Shown here one piece after another: positions 26,982 to 36,351 of a DNA stretch of 64,000 nt. Position 1 is the stretch's first letter; each line of letters starts with the position of its first letter. The notes under the pieces were generated by a model, which had not been told where the DNA came from, searched no databases, and saw nothing but the letters and a program-made list of their open reading frames with translations. The stretch lies in assembly GCA_021824145.1 (NCBI GenBank), contig JAKALM010000005.1:121872-185871 (forward strand). Reading direction: 5' to 3'. The position numbers and the translations under genes are program-made. The stretch comes from Bacteroidota bacterium. GTDB lineage: Bacteria > Bacteroidota > Ignavibacteria > Ignavibacteriales > Ignavibacteriaceae.

Positions 26982-28403
26982 TTGGAGAAATTGTCAAATA
27001 AAGAAAGAATGAAGATTGTTCGTCAGGCAATGCCTGAACAAGACAGCCAAGTAAGACGAAATAATTTTCAAGAAGTAAATCTTGGTTTTACAGAAGAGTT
27101 AGCAAGATTAGAAGCGCTGAGATGTATCCAATGCCCAAAACCAACTTGTGTTGAAGGATGTCCTGTTGGAGTTAAAATTAAAGATTTTATTGGACTTGTT
27201 GCTGATGGTGATTATTTAGGAGCAGCTGCTAAAATAAAGGAAGATAACATGCTGCCGGCAGTATGTGGGAGAGTTTGTCCACAAGAAGAGCAGTGCGAAG
27301 CAAAGTGTGTTGTAGGCAAAAAGAATGGAGCTGTAGCAATTGGGCGTTTGGAAAGATTTGTTGCAGATTTTGAGAGAGAGCATGTTGGAATTAGAGAACC
27401 AGAGTTAAAACCTAAAACTGGGAAAAAAGTTGCAATTGTTGGAAGTGGACCTGCCGGTTTGAGCTGTGCAGGCGATTTAATTCAAATGGGGCATGATGTT
27501 ACTGTATTCGAAGCCCTGCATGAACTTGGTGGAGTTTTAATTTACGGTATCCCAGAATTTCGTCTGCCAAAAGAAATTGTAAAAGCTGAAGTTGAATCAT
27601 TAAAAAAACTTGGAGTAGATTTCCAAACTAATGCAGTAATAGGAATGACTGATACTGTTGAAGAACTTATGAAAGATGGATATGATGCAGTTTTTATTGC
27701 AGTTGGCGCCGGGCTTCCTTACTTCTTAAATATACCAGGTGAAAATTTAAATGGAGTTTATTCTGCTAATGAATTCCTTACCAGAGTTAATTTGATGAAA
27801 GCTTATAAATTCCCAAATTACGATACTCCAGTTTTTCACTGCAAAGACAAAAACATTGCAGTGTTTGGCGGTGGAAATACTGCAATGGATGCTGTACGAA
27901 CTGCAAAAAGATTAGGTGCAAAAAATGCTTATATAATATACCGCCGTTCTGATTTGGAAATGCCTGCTAGAAAAGAAGAAATTCATCATGCTAAAGAAGA
28001 AGGAATTGAATTTATATATCTTTCAAATCCTCTTGAATTTGTTGGTGATAAAAATGGTTGGCTTAAAGGAGTGAAAGTTCAAAAAATGGAATTAGGCGAG
28101 CCTGATGCTTCGGGAAGGCGCAGACCAATTCCAATTGCTGGGTCGGATTATATAATTGATATTGATATGGCGGTTATTGCAATCGGAAATGGATCTAATC
28201 CAATAATTCAAAAAACTACTCCTGATCTTCAATATACAAAATGGGGTAACATTATTGTTGATGAAGCGACAATGAAAACAAGTAAAAAAGGTGTATTTGC
28301 AGGAGGCGATATTGTTACCGGCGGTGCCACTGTAATTTTAGCTATGGGAGCTGGAAGAAAAGCAGCAGCTGCAATTAACGAATATTTGTTAAGTTCAAAT
28401 TAA
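26982..28403 (+). CDS. nfnB: NfnB-like NADPH-dependent FAD/Fe-S subunit (glutamate synthase small-chain family)
   Basis: A 473-residue flavoprotein. The N-terminal cluster domain has CIQCPKPTCVEGCPVG and PAVCGRVCPQEEQCEAKC, giving two [4Fe-4S] clusters. Two dinucleotide folds follow: VAIVGSGPAGLSCAGDL and IAVFGGGNTAMDAVRTAKRL. The FAD-closing motif is GVFAGGDIVTGGATVILAMG. No large glutamate synthase subunit is nearby, and the partner upstream is NfnA-like, so the Nfn role is favoured over GltD. The start is TTG at 26982 with CGGAGATC ahead. It closes the maeB-nfnA-nfnB unit. Confidence 0.9.
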   Translation: MEKLSNKERMKIVRQAMPEQDSQVRRNNFQEVNLGFTEELARLEALRCIQCPKPTCVEGCPVGVKIKDFIGLVADGDYLGAAAKIKEDNMLPAVCGRVCPQEEQCEAKCVVGKKNGAVAIGRLERFVADFEREHVGIREPELKPKTGKKVAIVGSGPAGLSCAGDLIQMGHDVTVFEALHELGGVLIYGIPEFRLPKEIVKAEVESLKKLGVDFQTNAVIGMTDTVEELMKDGYDAVFIAVGAGLPYFLNIPGENLNGVYSANEFLTRVNLMKAYKFPNYDTPVFHCKDKNIAVFGGGNTAMDAVRTAKRLGAKNAYIIYRRSDLEMPARKEEIHHAKEEGIEFIYLSNPLEFVGDKNGWLKGVKVQKMELGEPDASGRRRPIPIAGSDYIIDIDMAVIAIGNGSNPIIQKTTPDLQYTKWGNIIVDEATMKTSKKGVFAGGDIVTGGATVILAMGAGRKAAAAINEYLLSSN

Positions 28404-28480
28404 TATTTTAATCAAGTTCTTTTTGAATTCTGTCCATTTGAATTAAATATTCTTATATTTAATCAAATTATTTTTTCATA

Positions 28481-29860
28481 ATGAAATTATTTAAATGGGG
28501 CCTTATGAAAATTTTTAAAATTAGTAATTTTTATTTTATCTTCTTAATAAACTTTCTGTGGAATATTCAATTATTTCCGCAGCAACGCGATACTCTAATC
28601 TTAACCCTTGATGAAGCAATTTCAAAAGCACTTGAGAACAATTGGGATATCCAAATTTCAAGAAAAGATATTCAAAAATCTCAAGAGCAAATTGATGAAG
28701 CTTATGCAAATGCTTTTCCAAGAATAGAATTCACTGGTAATTACACTAGAAATATCAAACTACCTGTTCTTTTTATACCGCCAGATAATGCATTCAATCC
28801 AACTCACAATACTTTAACAATGGAACTTGGATCAAAAAATAGTTATTCCGGAACAATTGGCTTGACACAAGTTCTATACAGCCAAAAAGTTAACACTGCA
28901 ATTCAAATTGCAAGCGATTACTCGGAATTTGCGAAAGTAGGAAACCAAGCAGCACAAGACGAAGTTATTCTTTCAGTTAAAAAAAATTTTTATACAATAT
29001 TATTAGCTAAACAGCTAGTGAAGGTAAGTAAAGAAAATTATGAAGCAGCAAAAGCGAATTTTGAAAATGTTTCCTCATTATATAAACAAGGCGTTGCGAG
29101 CGAATATGATTTCTTAAGATCAGAAGTTCAGGTTGCAAACGCACAGCCAATGCTAATTCAATCTGAAAATAATTTAAATCTAGCAAAAAGCTCATTGAAG
29201 AATCTTTTAACAATTAATATTGAGCAGCCTATTGATATTAAAGGTGAATTTATTTTTCAAGAAGTTCCCCAAGAAATTCTTTTCGAAAACAGTAAGAATG
29301 TTGTAAACAGAAATCCATTGATTAAACAATTAGAATTGCAGGAAGCATTACTGGATAAAAATATAATAATTCAAAAAGCTGATTATTTCCCGACCATCGC
29401 TTTTTTTGGGCAATATCAATTTCAAACCCAAGATAATACTTTTAATATTAACCGTTATCTATGGCCACAAAGCTTTATGGTTGGCCTGCAGGTCTCTTAT
29501 CTTTTATTTGATGGGTTTAGTAGAAATGCTAGAGTACAGCAAGCTATTATTGATAAAGATAAAGTTAGTCTTGGAAGAAAAAAATTGGAAGAAGGCTTAA
29601 AAGTTCAGGTGCTGCAAGCACTTATGAAAATGAATGAATCAAAAAAGAGAGTTCAAGCTCAGGAAAAAAGTTTACTGCAAGCTGAAAAAGCTTTAAAGAT
29701 TGCAAACACACGTTATAAAAGCGGAGTTGGAACGCAGTTAGAAATAATAGATACTCAAGCTGCATTGACTTTTACACAAACAAATTATTTCCAAGCTATT
29801 TATGATTATTTAATTGCAAAGTCAGAATGGGAATATTCAGTAAGTATTAATTCAAATTAA
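28481..29860 (+). CDS. TolC-family outer-membrane efflux channel
   Basis: A 459-residue OEP/TolC-type channel with two repeated coiled-coil units: LTLDEAISKALENNWDIQIS starts repeat 1, and the C-terminal repeat carries the family pattern in ALKIANTRYKSGVGTQLEIID. A signal peptide is present. The start could be the ATG at 28481 or the one at 28505, which leaves a neater signal (MKIFKISNFYFIFLINFLW); neither has a strong ribosome site. It forms the exit duct for the adaptor and pump encoded immediately downstream. Confidence 0.92.
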   Translation: MKLFKWGLMKIFKISNFYFIFLINFLWNIQLFPQQRDTLILTLDEAISKALENNWDIQISRKDIQKSQEQIDEAYANAFPRIEFTGNYTRNIKLPVLFIPPDNAFNPTHNTLTMELGSKNSYSGTIGLTQVLYSQKVNTAIQIASDYSEFAKVGNQAAQDEVILSVKKNFYTILLAKQLVKVSKENYEAAKANFENVSSLYKQGVASEYDFLRSEVQVANAQPMLIQSENNLNLAKSSLKNLLTINIEQPIDIKGEFIFQEVPQEILFENSKNVVNRNPLIKQLELQEALLDKNIIIQKADYFPTIAFFGQYQFQTQDNTFNINRYLWPQSFMVGLQVSYLLFDGFSRNARVQQAIIDKDKVSLGRKKLEEGLKVQVLQALMKMNESKKRVQAQEKSLLQAEKALKIANTRYKSGVGTQLEIIDTQAALTFTQTNYFQAIYDYLIAKSEWEYSVSINSN

Positions 29861-29890
29861 AACAATTATCATTTATGAAATGAGGGAAAA

Positions 29891-30991
29891 ATGAATTTCT
29901 CAAAGTTAATTCAGTTTCAAAACGGGAATTTATTTTCTAAACTTAGAAACAAATCTTGTCTTTTCACTTTTTCAGTGTTATTAATAATTCTAAATATTAA
30001 TTGCGGGGAAAAAACTGAAAACAGCAATAGTGCCAATTTAAAATTATTAGATACAGTTGCAGTTAATGTTTCAAAAGTAAAAATCGGAAATATCCAACTT
30101 TCAAAAACTTACACTGGTACGCTTGAAGGTGAGGAACAAGCGAACATTGTTTCTAAAATTCCGGAAAGAATTGTTGAAATAAAAGTTCATGTGGGTGACA
30201 ATGTAAAAGCTGGGCAGATACTAGTAATTTTAGATAAATCTGGAGCATCATCTCAATATTACCAAGCACAAGCTGGTTATTTAAATGCAAAAAAAGATCT
30301 TGAAAGAATGGAAGCTCTTTTTAATGAAGGTGCAATTTCTCAGCAATTGTTGGATGGAACTAGAACAGCATTCGAAGTAGCCCGCGCAAATTTTGAAGCG
30401 GCAAAAAATACAGTTGAGTTAGCTTCCCCAATTAGCGGAGTGGTAACTGCAATAAATAATAATGTTGGCGAATTAGCTAATCCCGGTTTACCATTAATTA
30501 TTGTTGCAAGTATTCAAAGAATGAAATTGGTTTTCGATGTAGGCGAAGAAGATATTCCAAACTTAGTTGCTGGTCAAAATACTGAAGTGTATTCCGAACT
30601 TAAACCAACAATAATTCAAAAAGGAAAAATTATACAAATATCAAAATCAGCCGATATACAATCAAGAAGTTTCGAATTAAAAACTCTTTTCCAAAATACA
30701 TCTGATAAATGGTTCAAACCGGGAATGTTTTGCAGAGTTAATGTTGAATTAAAAAATAGGAAGAATATTCTTACTGTACCAAATACAGCGGTTTCAATAA
30801 TTCAAAATTCAAAAGGCGTGTTTGTTGTTAATGGCCATAAAGCTTCAGTTAGAAAAATTGAAACCGGAATTACAGATGGTAAAAAGACGGAGATATTGTC
30901 TGGTTTGAATGAAGGCGATATTGTTATTACACTTGGAATAAATGAATTAAAAGAAGGAAGCCCAGTCCACATTTCAGAACAAACAGATTAG
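29891..30991 (+). CDS. RND efflux periplasmic adaptor (membrane-fusion lipoprotein)
   Basis: A 366-residue HlyD/AcrA-type adaptor. The N-terminus has a lipobox (LNIN-Cys38), so it is anchored in the inner membrane. Order: barrel-sandwich/lipoyl half (VHVGDNVKAGQILVILD), a short helical hairpin (about 125-165), second lipoyl half (ASPISGVVTAINNNVGELA), beta-barrel and membrane-proximal domains. A GAGGGAA ribosome site precedes the ATG. It lies 30 bases after the TolC gene and 49 before the pump. The substrate is not predictable. Confidence 0.93.
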   Translation: MNFSKLIQFQNGNLFSKLRNKSCLFTFSVLLIILNINCGEKTENSNSANLKLLDTVAVNVSKVKIGNIQLSKTYTGTLEGEEQANIVSKIPERIVEIKVHVGDNVKAGQILVILDKSGASSQYYQAQAGYLNAKKDLERMEALFNEGAISQQLLDGTRTAFEVARANFEAAKNTVELASPISGVVTAINNNVGELANPGLPLIIVASIQRMKLVFDVGEEDIPNLVAGQNTEVYSELKPTIIQKGKIIQISKSADIQSRSFELKTLFQNTSDKWFKPGMFCRVNVELKNRKNILTVPNTAVSIIQNSKGVFVVNGHKASVRKIETGITDGKKTEILSGLNEGDIVITLGINELKEGSPVHISEQTD

Positions 30992-31040
30992 TTTGATAAT
31001 AATATAAAAAATATTCATTTGGAAAGATGAAAGGTAGATT

Positions 31041-34000
31041 ATGAAATTAGCTGATGTATCTATCCAGCGCCCAGTGTTTGCAACTATGATGATTTTAGCG
31101 CTCATAGTTTTAGGTTTGTTTTCATATCTAAAATTAAACGTTGATCTTTTCCCAAACGTTGATATACCTTATGTAATAGTCACTACAGTTCTGCCTGGTG
31201 CAGGGCCCGAACAAATTGAAACAGATGTTACAAAAAAACTTGAGGATGCTGTCAATCCTATTGAAGGTGTTGATTGGATTCAGTCTTATTCGAGAGAAGG
31301 AGTTTCAATACTTGTTATTGCGTTTAAATTAGAGATTGATGGAAAAGTTGCTGCACAAGATGTAAGAGAAAAACTTGCTGCAATAAGATCGGACTTGCCA
31401 ACGGAAATTGAAGATCCAATAATTCAAAGATATGATCCAGCAAGTTTTCCTATTATGTCTTTAACAGTTTCAGGACAGAGATCTGAAAAAGAAATTACGG
31501 AATTCACAAAAAATGTAGTGAAAAAAAGATTGGAAAATATCCCAGGTGTTGGTTCTGTTGATTTAGTAGGTGGAGCTGAACGAGAAGTTGAAATTGAAGT
31601 AGATCCTGCAAGATTGAAAGCATATAATTTATCAATACAAGAAGTTATCCAAAGTATTGGTGCATCAAACGTTGAGGTGCCAGGCGGAAATTTAATTAAA
31701 GGACCAAGGCAAGTTCTACTGCGCACGATGGGAAAATTTAAAAACATTGAAGACTTCAATAAAGTTGTGGTTGCAAATCCTAAAGGAAAAGTTGTTTACC
31801 TATCTGATATTGCAACAGTTACTGATGGGATAAAAGAACAATCTAGTTTGACAAGAGTTAATGGCAATATTGCTGTTGGCTTAAATATCATTAAACAGTC
31901 TGGAAGCAACACAGTAAAAGTTGCCGACGAAGTTAATAAGCAAATTGAAAAATTAAAAAATCAACTTCCACCTGATATAAAAATTTACTTAGCTCAGGAT
32001 AATAGTGTATTTATTCGCGATACGATAAATGATGTTTTGTTTGATATCTTTTATGGTGGTTTGCTTGCAGTAATCGTCATCTACCTTTTCCTTGCAAATT
32101 TGCGTGCAACAATAATAAGTGCATTTGCATTACCTTCTTCAATAATTGCAAGCTTTATAATAATGTATGCTTTGAATTTTACATTAAATATGATGTCTCT
32201 TCTTGCTCTTTCTCTTGCCGTCGGATTATTAATTGATGATGCTATCGTTGTAATTGAAAATATTTACCGTCATATGCATCAAGGCGAAACTCCACTGGAA
32301 GCTGCAAAATCAGCTTCTCAAGAAATTGGATTAGCAGTAATGGCAACTACTTTTACTATAGTTGCAGTATTTATTCCAGTAGCTTTTATGCCTGGAATAG
32401 TTGGACGATTTTTCTATCAATTTGGAATTACAATCTCGGCCGCTGTGCTTGTTTCTTTGTTTGTCGCTTTTACTTTAACGCCAATGCTTTCATCAAAATG
32501 GCTGCATAGAGAAGATGAAGCTCTTTCAAAACATGGAAATATTGTTCAAAAAATTCTTTATTACTTCAATCATTTTTTTGAAATATTAAGTGTAAAATAT
32601 AAATCAGCATTAAGTTGGGCTTTAACTCATAGAAAAATAGTTATCTTTTCTTCGGTGGCAATATTTCTTTTCAGTTTGTTTTTGATGGGAACTTTAGGAA
32701 ATCAATTTTTTCCTGAGACCGATAGAAACGAATTTACAATAACAGTAAATGCAGCTCCTGGCAGTTCTTTGGAACAATCAAGTAATATTTGTTCTAAAAT
32801 TGAAAACGAATTAGGAAAATTTTATGAAGTAAAGACAATTTTAACTACAATTGGAGCAGGTAACGATCCAGTAACCAGAGCAAATATTTTAGTAAAATTA
32901 GTCAATAAGAATGAAAGAAATAAGAGTGATAAAGTTTTAATGGCTCAATTAAGAAGTAAATTGCGTTTTCTGCCGGGTGCAAATATTAGTTATGGAGTTC
33001 AAGGCGGGCCGGGCGGAGGCGGGAAGCCGATAGAAATAAGTGTTAGGGGAGAAAATATCGATCAGCTTAGTAAATATGCAGACAATATTGAATCAATTGT
33101 AAGGTCAACGCATGGAACAGTAGATGTTGAAAATAGCCTTGAAACTTCAAAACCCGAAGTTCGATTAGTTATTGATAGAGCTAAAGCGTCTGATCTAGGA
33201 GTCAATCCAATGCTTATAGCAGCTTCTGTTAGATCAATGGTTGATGGATTTGTTGCAACACAGTATCAAGAAGGCGATGAACAGTTTGATGTTAGAGTGA
33301 GATTAAAAAAAGAAAATCGTACAGATATTACGGACATTCCTCAACTAATGCTTAAAAGTACAAAAAAAGCTGCCGATGGTGGATCGATAATGATTCCAGT
33401 TACTGATGTTGCGAGGGTATCTGAAGGAATTGGGCCTTCAGAAATAAACAGGTATGCAAGACAAAAAGAAATTCGAATCAGTGCAAATTTATCCGGAAGA
33501 TTTCTTGGTGATGCTTTAAGGGATATTCAAAATGGAACTAAAAAAATTAATTTTAAACCAGGTTATTCAGCAAGTATTGTTGGCGAAGGCGAAATGCAAT
33601 CGGAGTCATTCGGAAATATCTTTCTATCATTTGGACTTGCTATAGTTTTCGTATACATTGTGCTTGCAGCTCAGTTTGAAAGTTTTATTCACCCATTTTC
33701 AATTATGCTTGCGCTTCCAATGGCTATTATTGGGGCAGTACTATTGTTATTAATTTTCGGAAACTCTTTGTCTGTTGTATCATTAATCGGAATTATAATG
33801 TTAATGGGACTTGTAACTAAAAATGGAATCCTACTTGTTGATTACACTAATGTATTAAGGGGGAGAGGACTTAATCGTTTTGAGGCTCTACAAAAAGCTG
33901 GTCCTACAAGGCTTCGTCCTATTTTGATGACTACATTTGCTATGATATTTGGAATGATGCCCGTTGCTCTTGGTTTTGGCGAAGGAGGAGAATTTAGAGC

Positions 34001-34151
34001 GCCAATGGGGCAGGCAGTTATCGGAGGATTAATAACTTCAACATTGTTAACATTATTTATTGTGCCGGTTGTTTATACTATACTTGATGATCTTTCAGTA
34101 AATTATATTGTAAAATTTCTAAAGAAAATTTTTCAAAGAAAAACCAAATAA
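31041..34151 (+). CDS. RND efflux permease (AcrB/MexB-like HAE family)
   Basis: A 1036-residue inner-membrane pump with 12 helices and two large periplasmic loops. The N-terminus MKLADVSIQRPVFATMMILALI is typical. TM4 carries the proton-relay acidic pair in LAVGLLIDDAIVVIENIYRH (Asp-Asp), and TM10 has the Lys in MGLVTKNGILLVDY. It drives proton-coupled export of hydrophobic compounds through the adaptor and TolC. The spacing QAGGPGGGGKPIEI in the second docking loop is ordinary for the family. Whether drugs, lipids or metals are exported cannot be told, but the charged TM4 pattern is of the HAE rather than the metal (HME) type. Confidence 0.94.
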   Translation: MKLADVSIQRPVFATMMILALIVLGLFSYLKLNVDLFPNVDIPYVIVTTVLPGAGPEQIETDVTKKLEDAVNPIEGVDWIQSYSREGVSILVIAFKLEIDGKVAAQDVREKLAAIRSDLPTEIEDPIIQRYDPASFPIMSLTVSGQRSEKEITEFTKNVVKKRLENIPGVGSVDLVGGAEREVEIEVDPARLKAYNLSIQEVIQSIGASNVEVPGGNLIKGPRQVLLRTMGKFKNIEDFNKVVVANPKGKVVYLSDIATVTDGIKEQSSLTRVNGNIAVGLNIIKQSGSNTVKVADEVNKQIEKLKNQLPPDIKIYLAQDNSVFIRDTINDVLFDIFYGGLLAVIVIYLFLANLRATIISAFALPSSIIASFIIMYALNFTLNMMSLLALSLAVGLLIDDAIVVIENIYRHMHQGETPLEAAKSASQEIGLAVMATTFTIVAVFIPVAFMPGIVGRFFYQFGITISAAVLVSLFVAFTLTPMLSSKWLHREDEALSKHGNIVQKILYYFNHFFEILSVKYKSALSWALTHRKIVIFSSVAIFLFSLFLMGTLGNQFFPETDRNEFTITVNAAPGSSLEQSSNICSKIENELGKFYEVKTILTTIGAGNDPVTRANILVKLVNKNERNKSDKVLMAQLRSKLRFLPGANISYGVQGGPGGGGKPIEISVRGENIDQLSKYADNIESIVRSTHGTVDVENSLETSKPEVRLVIDRAKASDLGVNPMLIAASVRSMVDGFVATQYQEGDEQFDVRVRLKKENRTDITDIPQLMLKSTKKAADGGSIMIPVTDVARVSEGIGPSEINRYARQKEIRISANLSGRFLGDALRDIQNGTKKINFKPGYSASIVGEGEMQSESFGNIFLSFGLAIVFVYIVLAAQFESFIHPFSIMLALPMAIIGAVLLLLIFGNSLSVVSLIGIIMLMGLVTKNGILLVDYTNVLRGRGLNRFEALQKAGPTRLRPILMTTFAMIFGMMPVALGFGEGGEFRAPMGQAVIGGLITSTLLTLFIVPVVYTILDDLSVNYIVKFLKKIFQRKTK

Positions 34152-34183
34152 TAATCATCATATTATAATTAAATGGTGTAAAT

Positions 34184-34483
34184 ATGAAAATAGTATTTCT
34201 AATTTATCACGATATTCTTGAAGATCGTATTGACAACCTCCTCGGGAATTTGAAAATTGATTATTTTACTGAGTGGGAAAATGTAAAAGGAAGGGGGCAT
34301 TCTACGGATCCACACTTAGGTTCAAGAACTTTTCCAGGTTTTAATTCAGTAAGGATGATTGCATTTCAAGATGAAAAAGTTTTAATAGATTTGCAAAATG
34401 GAATAATAGAATTAAATAAAAATGCTTTTAGAGAAGATGATAAGATTAGACTGTTTCAAATTCCACTTGAAAAAATTGTTTAA
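34184..34483 (+). CDS. PII-like small signalling protein linked to RND efflux
   Basis: A 99-residue protein. The motif GRGHSTDPHLGSRTFPGFNS and the flanking strands (KIVFLIYHDILEDRIDNLL; EKVLIDLQNGI) match small PII/ferredoxin-like-fold proteins often encoded beside CusA/AcrB-type pumps in Bacteroidota. It starts 33 bases after the pump stop, so cotranscription is likely. By analogy it may bind a nucleotide or metal and regulate the pump; this is inference. The trimeric T-loop of classical GlnB (Tyr site) is not visible. Confidence 0.6.
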   Translation: MKIVFLIYHDILEDRIDNLLGNLKIDYFTEWENVKGRGHSTDPHLGSRTFPGFNSVRMIAFQDEKVLIDLQNGIIELNKNAFREDDKIRLFQIPLEKIV

Positions 34484-34748
34484 TCTTTTTGCTCACTTAT
34501 TATATTTATAAAAGTTAAAGTTTTTATTATTCATGTTTTTTAACAATTTTTTATTAAGACCAATTAAAACTTTCATTCCATAATTAAAAAGACTTCCGAA
34601 TTAACTTCTGTAACTAACTATTAATAGTTTATAAAACTTATCTTTTTGAAATGATTTTTAAAACTTTTCTACAAGCGATCTAATTCACTTATAATCAAAA
34701 AAAAATTTATTAAGTTTTTAAGGATTTAAATCTTTTATTTCTTTTTAT

Positions 34749-35030
34749 ATGAAAAAAATGGAGCTAATTATGCCGGATGAAGAATTCTTAAAAAATTTTC
34801 ATTTTAAAGTTGAATCTACAAAAGCAATTTTTGATTTGTTTTCAAAAACAATTTCAATTCAAGCAACATTGGCATCGTTAAAGGATATTATTTTCAATAA
34901 TTTAAAAGAATTAACATACAAAAGTGAAGAAGAGTTGTTGGAAGAATATGAAACTATTTTTCAAATTCATAAACATGAACTTTTAACAGACTTTATATCT
35001 AAGTATGGCCAAGTTAATTCATCTAATTAA
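34749..35030 (+). CDS. Small hypothetical protein
   Basis: A 93-residue, largely alpha-helical, charged protein without signal peptide or membrane segment (helices suggested around 22-40, 42-55 and 58-80). No family was recognised. The ATG at 34749 lacks a clear ribosome site; the second ATG (MELIMPD) is nine bases on, with no better site. It is flanked by AT-rich spacers and followed by a hairpin at 35050. It could be a small regulatory protein; evidence is codon pattern only. Confidence 0.5.
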   Translation: MKKMELIMPDEEFLKNFHFKVESTKAIFDLFSKTISIQATLASLKDIIFNNLKELTYKSEEELLEEYETIFQIHKHELLTDFISKYGQVNSSN

Positions 35031-35049
35031 AAATTTATAAAATCAAGAC

Positions 35050-35088
35050 AAAGCTAAATAATGAAATTATTGGTAGTTATTTAGCTTT
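35050..35088 (+). terminator. Candidate terminator after the 93-residue gene
   Basis: Perfect 12-base inverted repeat AAAGCTAAATAA (35050-35061) and TTATTTAGCTTT (35077-35088) with a 15-base loop, 20 bases past the stop. There is no long T run after it, so efficiency is uncertain; the stem is AT-rich. Confidence 0.45.
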
Positions 35089-35318
35089 AATTTGTAGAAA
35101 ATTGCTAAGTTGGTCAATATTCTCCAAATTTATTATCGTTAGGTAATCTTTCCTTACCAATGTTAATTGCCTCATAATTAAACTTATTCTCAAAATTACC
35201 GAATATAGATAGTAATATTTACTTAATTAATTTCTTTTTATTTCAATTTTTGTCCTATTCGCATGGTATAAAAATTGAAGTTTATTACAATTAAGTTAAA
35301 GGAATAGTTACGCATAGT

Positions 35319-35717
35319 ATGGATTTTACAGGCGAATATATTAATGATGTTTTTGTTGGAAAGGTGTGGATTAAAAAAGCTACATTTATTGAGGCTGACC
35401 AATTTCAAAAATTCCTTTCCAATGGTATTAACAAAGAAATAAAAAAATATATAATTGATTTATCAAGTTGTGTTTCTATCGATCCAATTTTTATTGGAGT
35501 GTTAATCCAAACGTATAAAAAGCTGTTAAATATTAATGGCAACTTAAAAATAATTCGGCCGAAGTTAACTTCGCTCTCTAATCAAGGACTTGATAACTCA
35601 TTAAGAATTTTTGAAACATTTATGTCTGTCGAAGAAGCAATAGAAAGCTACAAAAAGATTTTTGTAAAACCTCACGATGAATTATTAATAAACCGTATTT
35701 CCTTAGCTGTTAGTTAA
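35319..35717 (+). CDS. STAS-domain protein without the usual phosphoacceptor serine
   Basis: A 132-residue anti-sigma-antagonist-like STAS domain (SpoIIAA fold): KYIIDLSSCVSIDPIFIGVL corresponds to the conserved strand and helix where the phosphorylated Ser normally lies in IDSSGLG. Here the loop reads IDPIFIG, so that Ser is absent. This suggests a binding-only partner or a chemoreceptor/transporter-like STAS rather than a classic phospho-switch. No anti-sigma kinase lies alongside, so the partner must be elsewhere. A candidate ribosome site AAAGGAATAG precedes the ATG. Confidence 0.7.
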   Translation: MDFTGEYINDVFVGKVWIKKATFIEADQFQKFLSNGINKEIKKYIIDLSSCVSIDPIFIGVLIQTYKKLLNINGNLKIIRPKLTSLSNQGLDNSLRIFETFMSVEEAIESYKKIFVKPHDELLINRISLAVS

Positions 35718-35838
35718 AACTCCCATCTTTTTAACTCCCTTTTTAAATCCTCAGAACTTTATCTAATTAATAATATTAATATTGTAATACTTATTAGCAT
35801 TAAGTATTTTCAAAAATTAAGGAAATTTAGTAACTAAA

Positions 35839-35970
35839 TTAATTTTTATTCTTACTTAAATGAAAGCCTTCTTTATCTTCCCAGCCAGATGGTGCAGATT
35901 TCATTAAATAAAGTAATATTGTGGCTGAGATTATTGAAACGGCAATATAAAAAATTAATATTGCTAACAT
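35839..35970 (-). CDS. Small single-helix membrane protein (43 residues)
   Basis: A 43-codon frame on the minus strand: a single hydrophobic helix (LAILIFYIAVSIISATILLY) followed by a polar tail (MKSAPSGWEDKEGFHLSKN). The clean helix-then-charged-tail pattern suggests a real gene. No family was recognised, and the ribosome site is poor (GTTGG). It is the only coding candidate in the 634-base gap before purC. Confidence 0.5.
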   Translation of the reverse strand: MLAILIFYIAVSIISATILLYLMKSAPSGWEDKEGFHLSKNKN

Positions 35971-36351
35971 AACCAACTTTTCTAATTTTAATTAAAATAA
36001 TAAATCACACATCTTAATTTATTATCGAAAGTTTTCCTTTAATATGTTAGTGCTCAATTCTAAAGCCCAAAGAAAGGAAATTAATTTTTTTTGTGACAAG
36101 GAAGATTCTTTTTTCAGTTCATATAAAATTTAATTGTAGAAAATTTAATCACTACCGAATTAATTTCTAATTCACAATAAAATATGAGTATGAAATAACA
36201 AAACGTTTATTATTAGAACAAAAAAATATTATCAAATTTAATTTGATGTTTCTCTATCTTTTTAAATTCAATTTGGGAATTTGTTGTTTTATCTTCCTTC
36301 CATATTTATATTTAAAATATTATTCATTTGCAATTTTAAGAAAAGAAAATT
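35971..36351. other. Intergenic stretch upstream of purC
   Basis: About 380 AT-rich bases with no convincing open frame or RNA. It must contain the promoters of purC (plus) and of the 43-residue gene (minus). No regulatory element such as a purine riboswitch could be recognised by eye. Confidence 0.5.

Noticed and set aside
34491..34748. Possible small RNA or gene between the PII-like gene and the 93-residue gene
   Set aside because: AT-rich with no stable stem plus T run and no convincing open frame.
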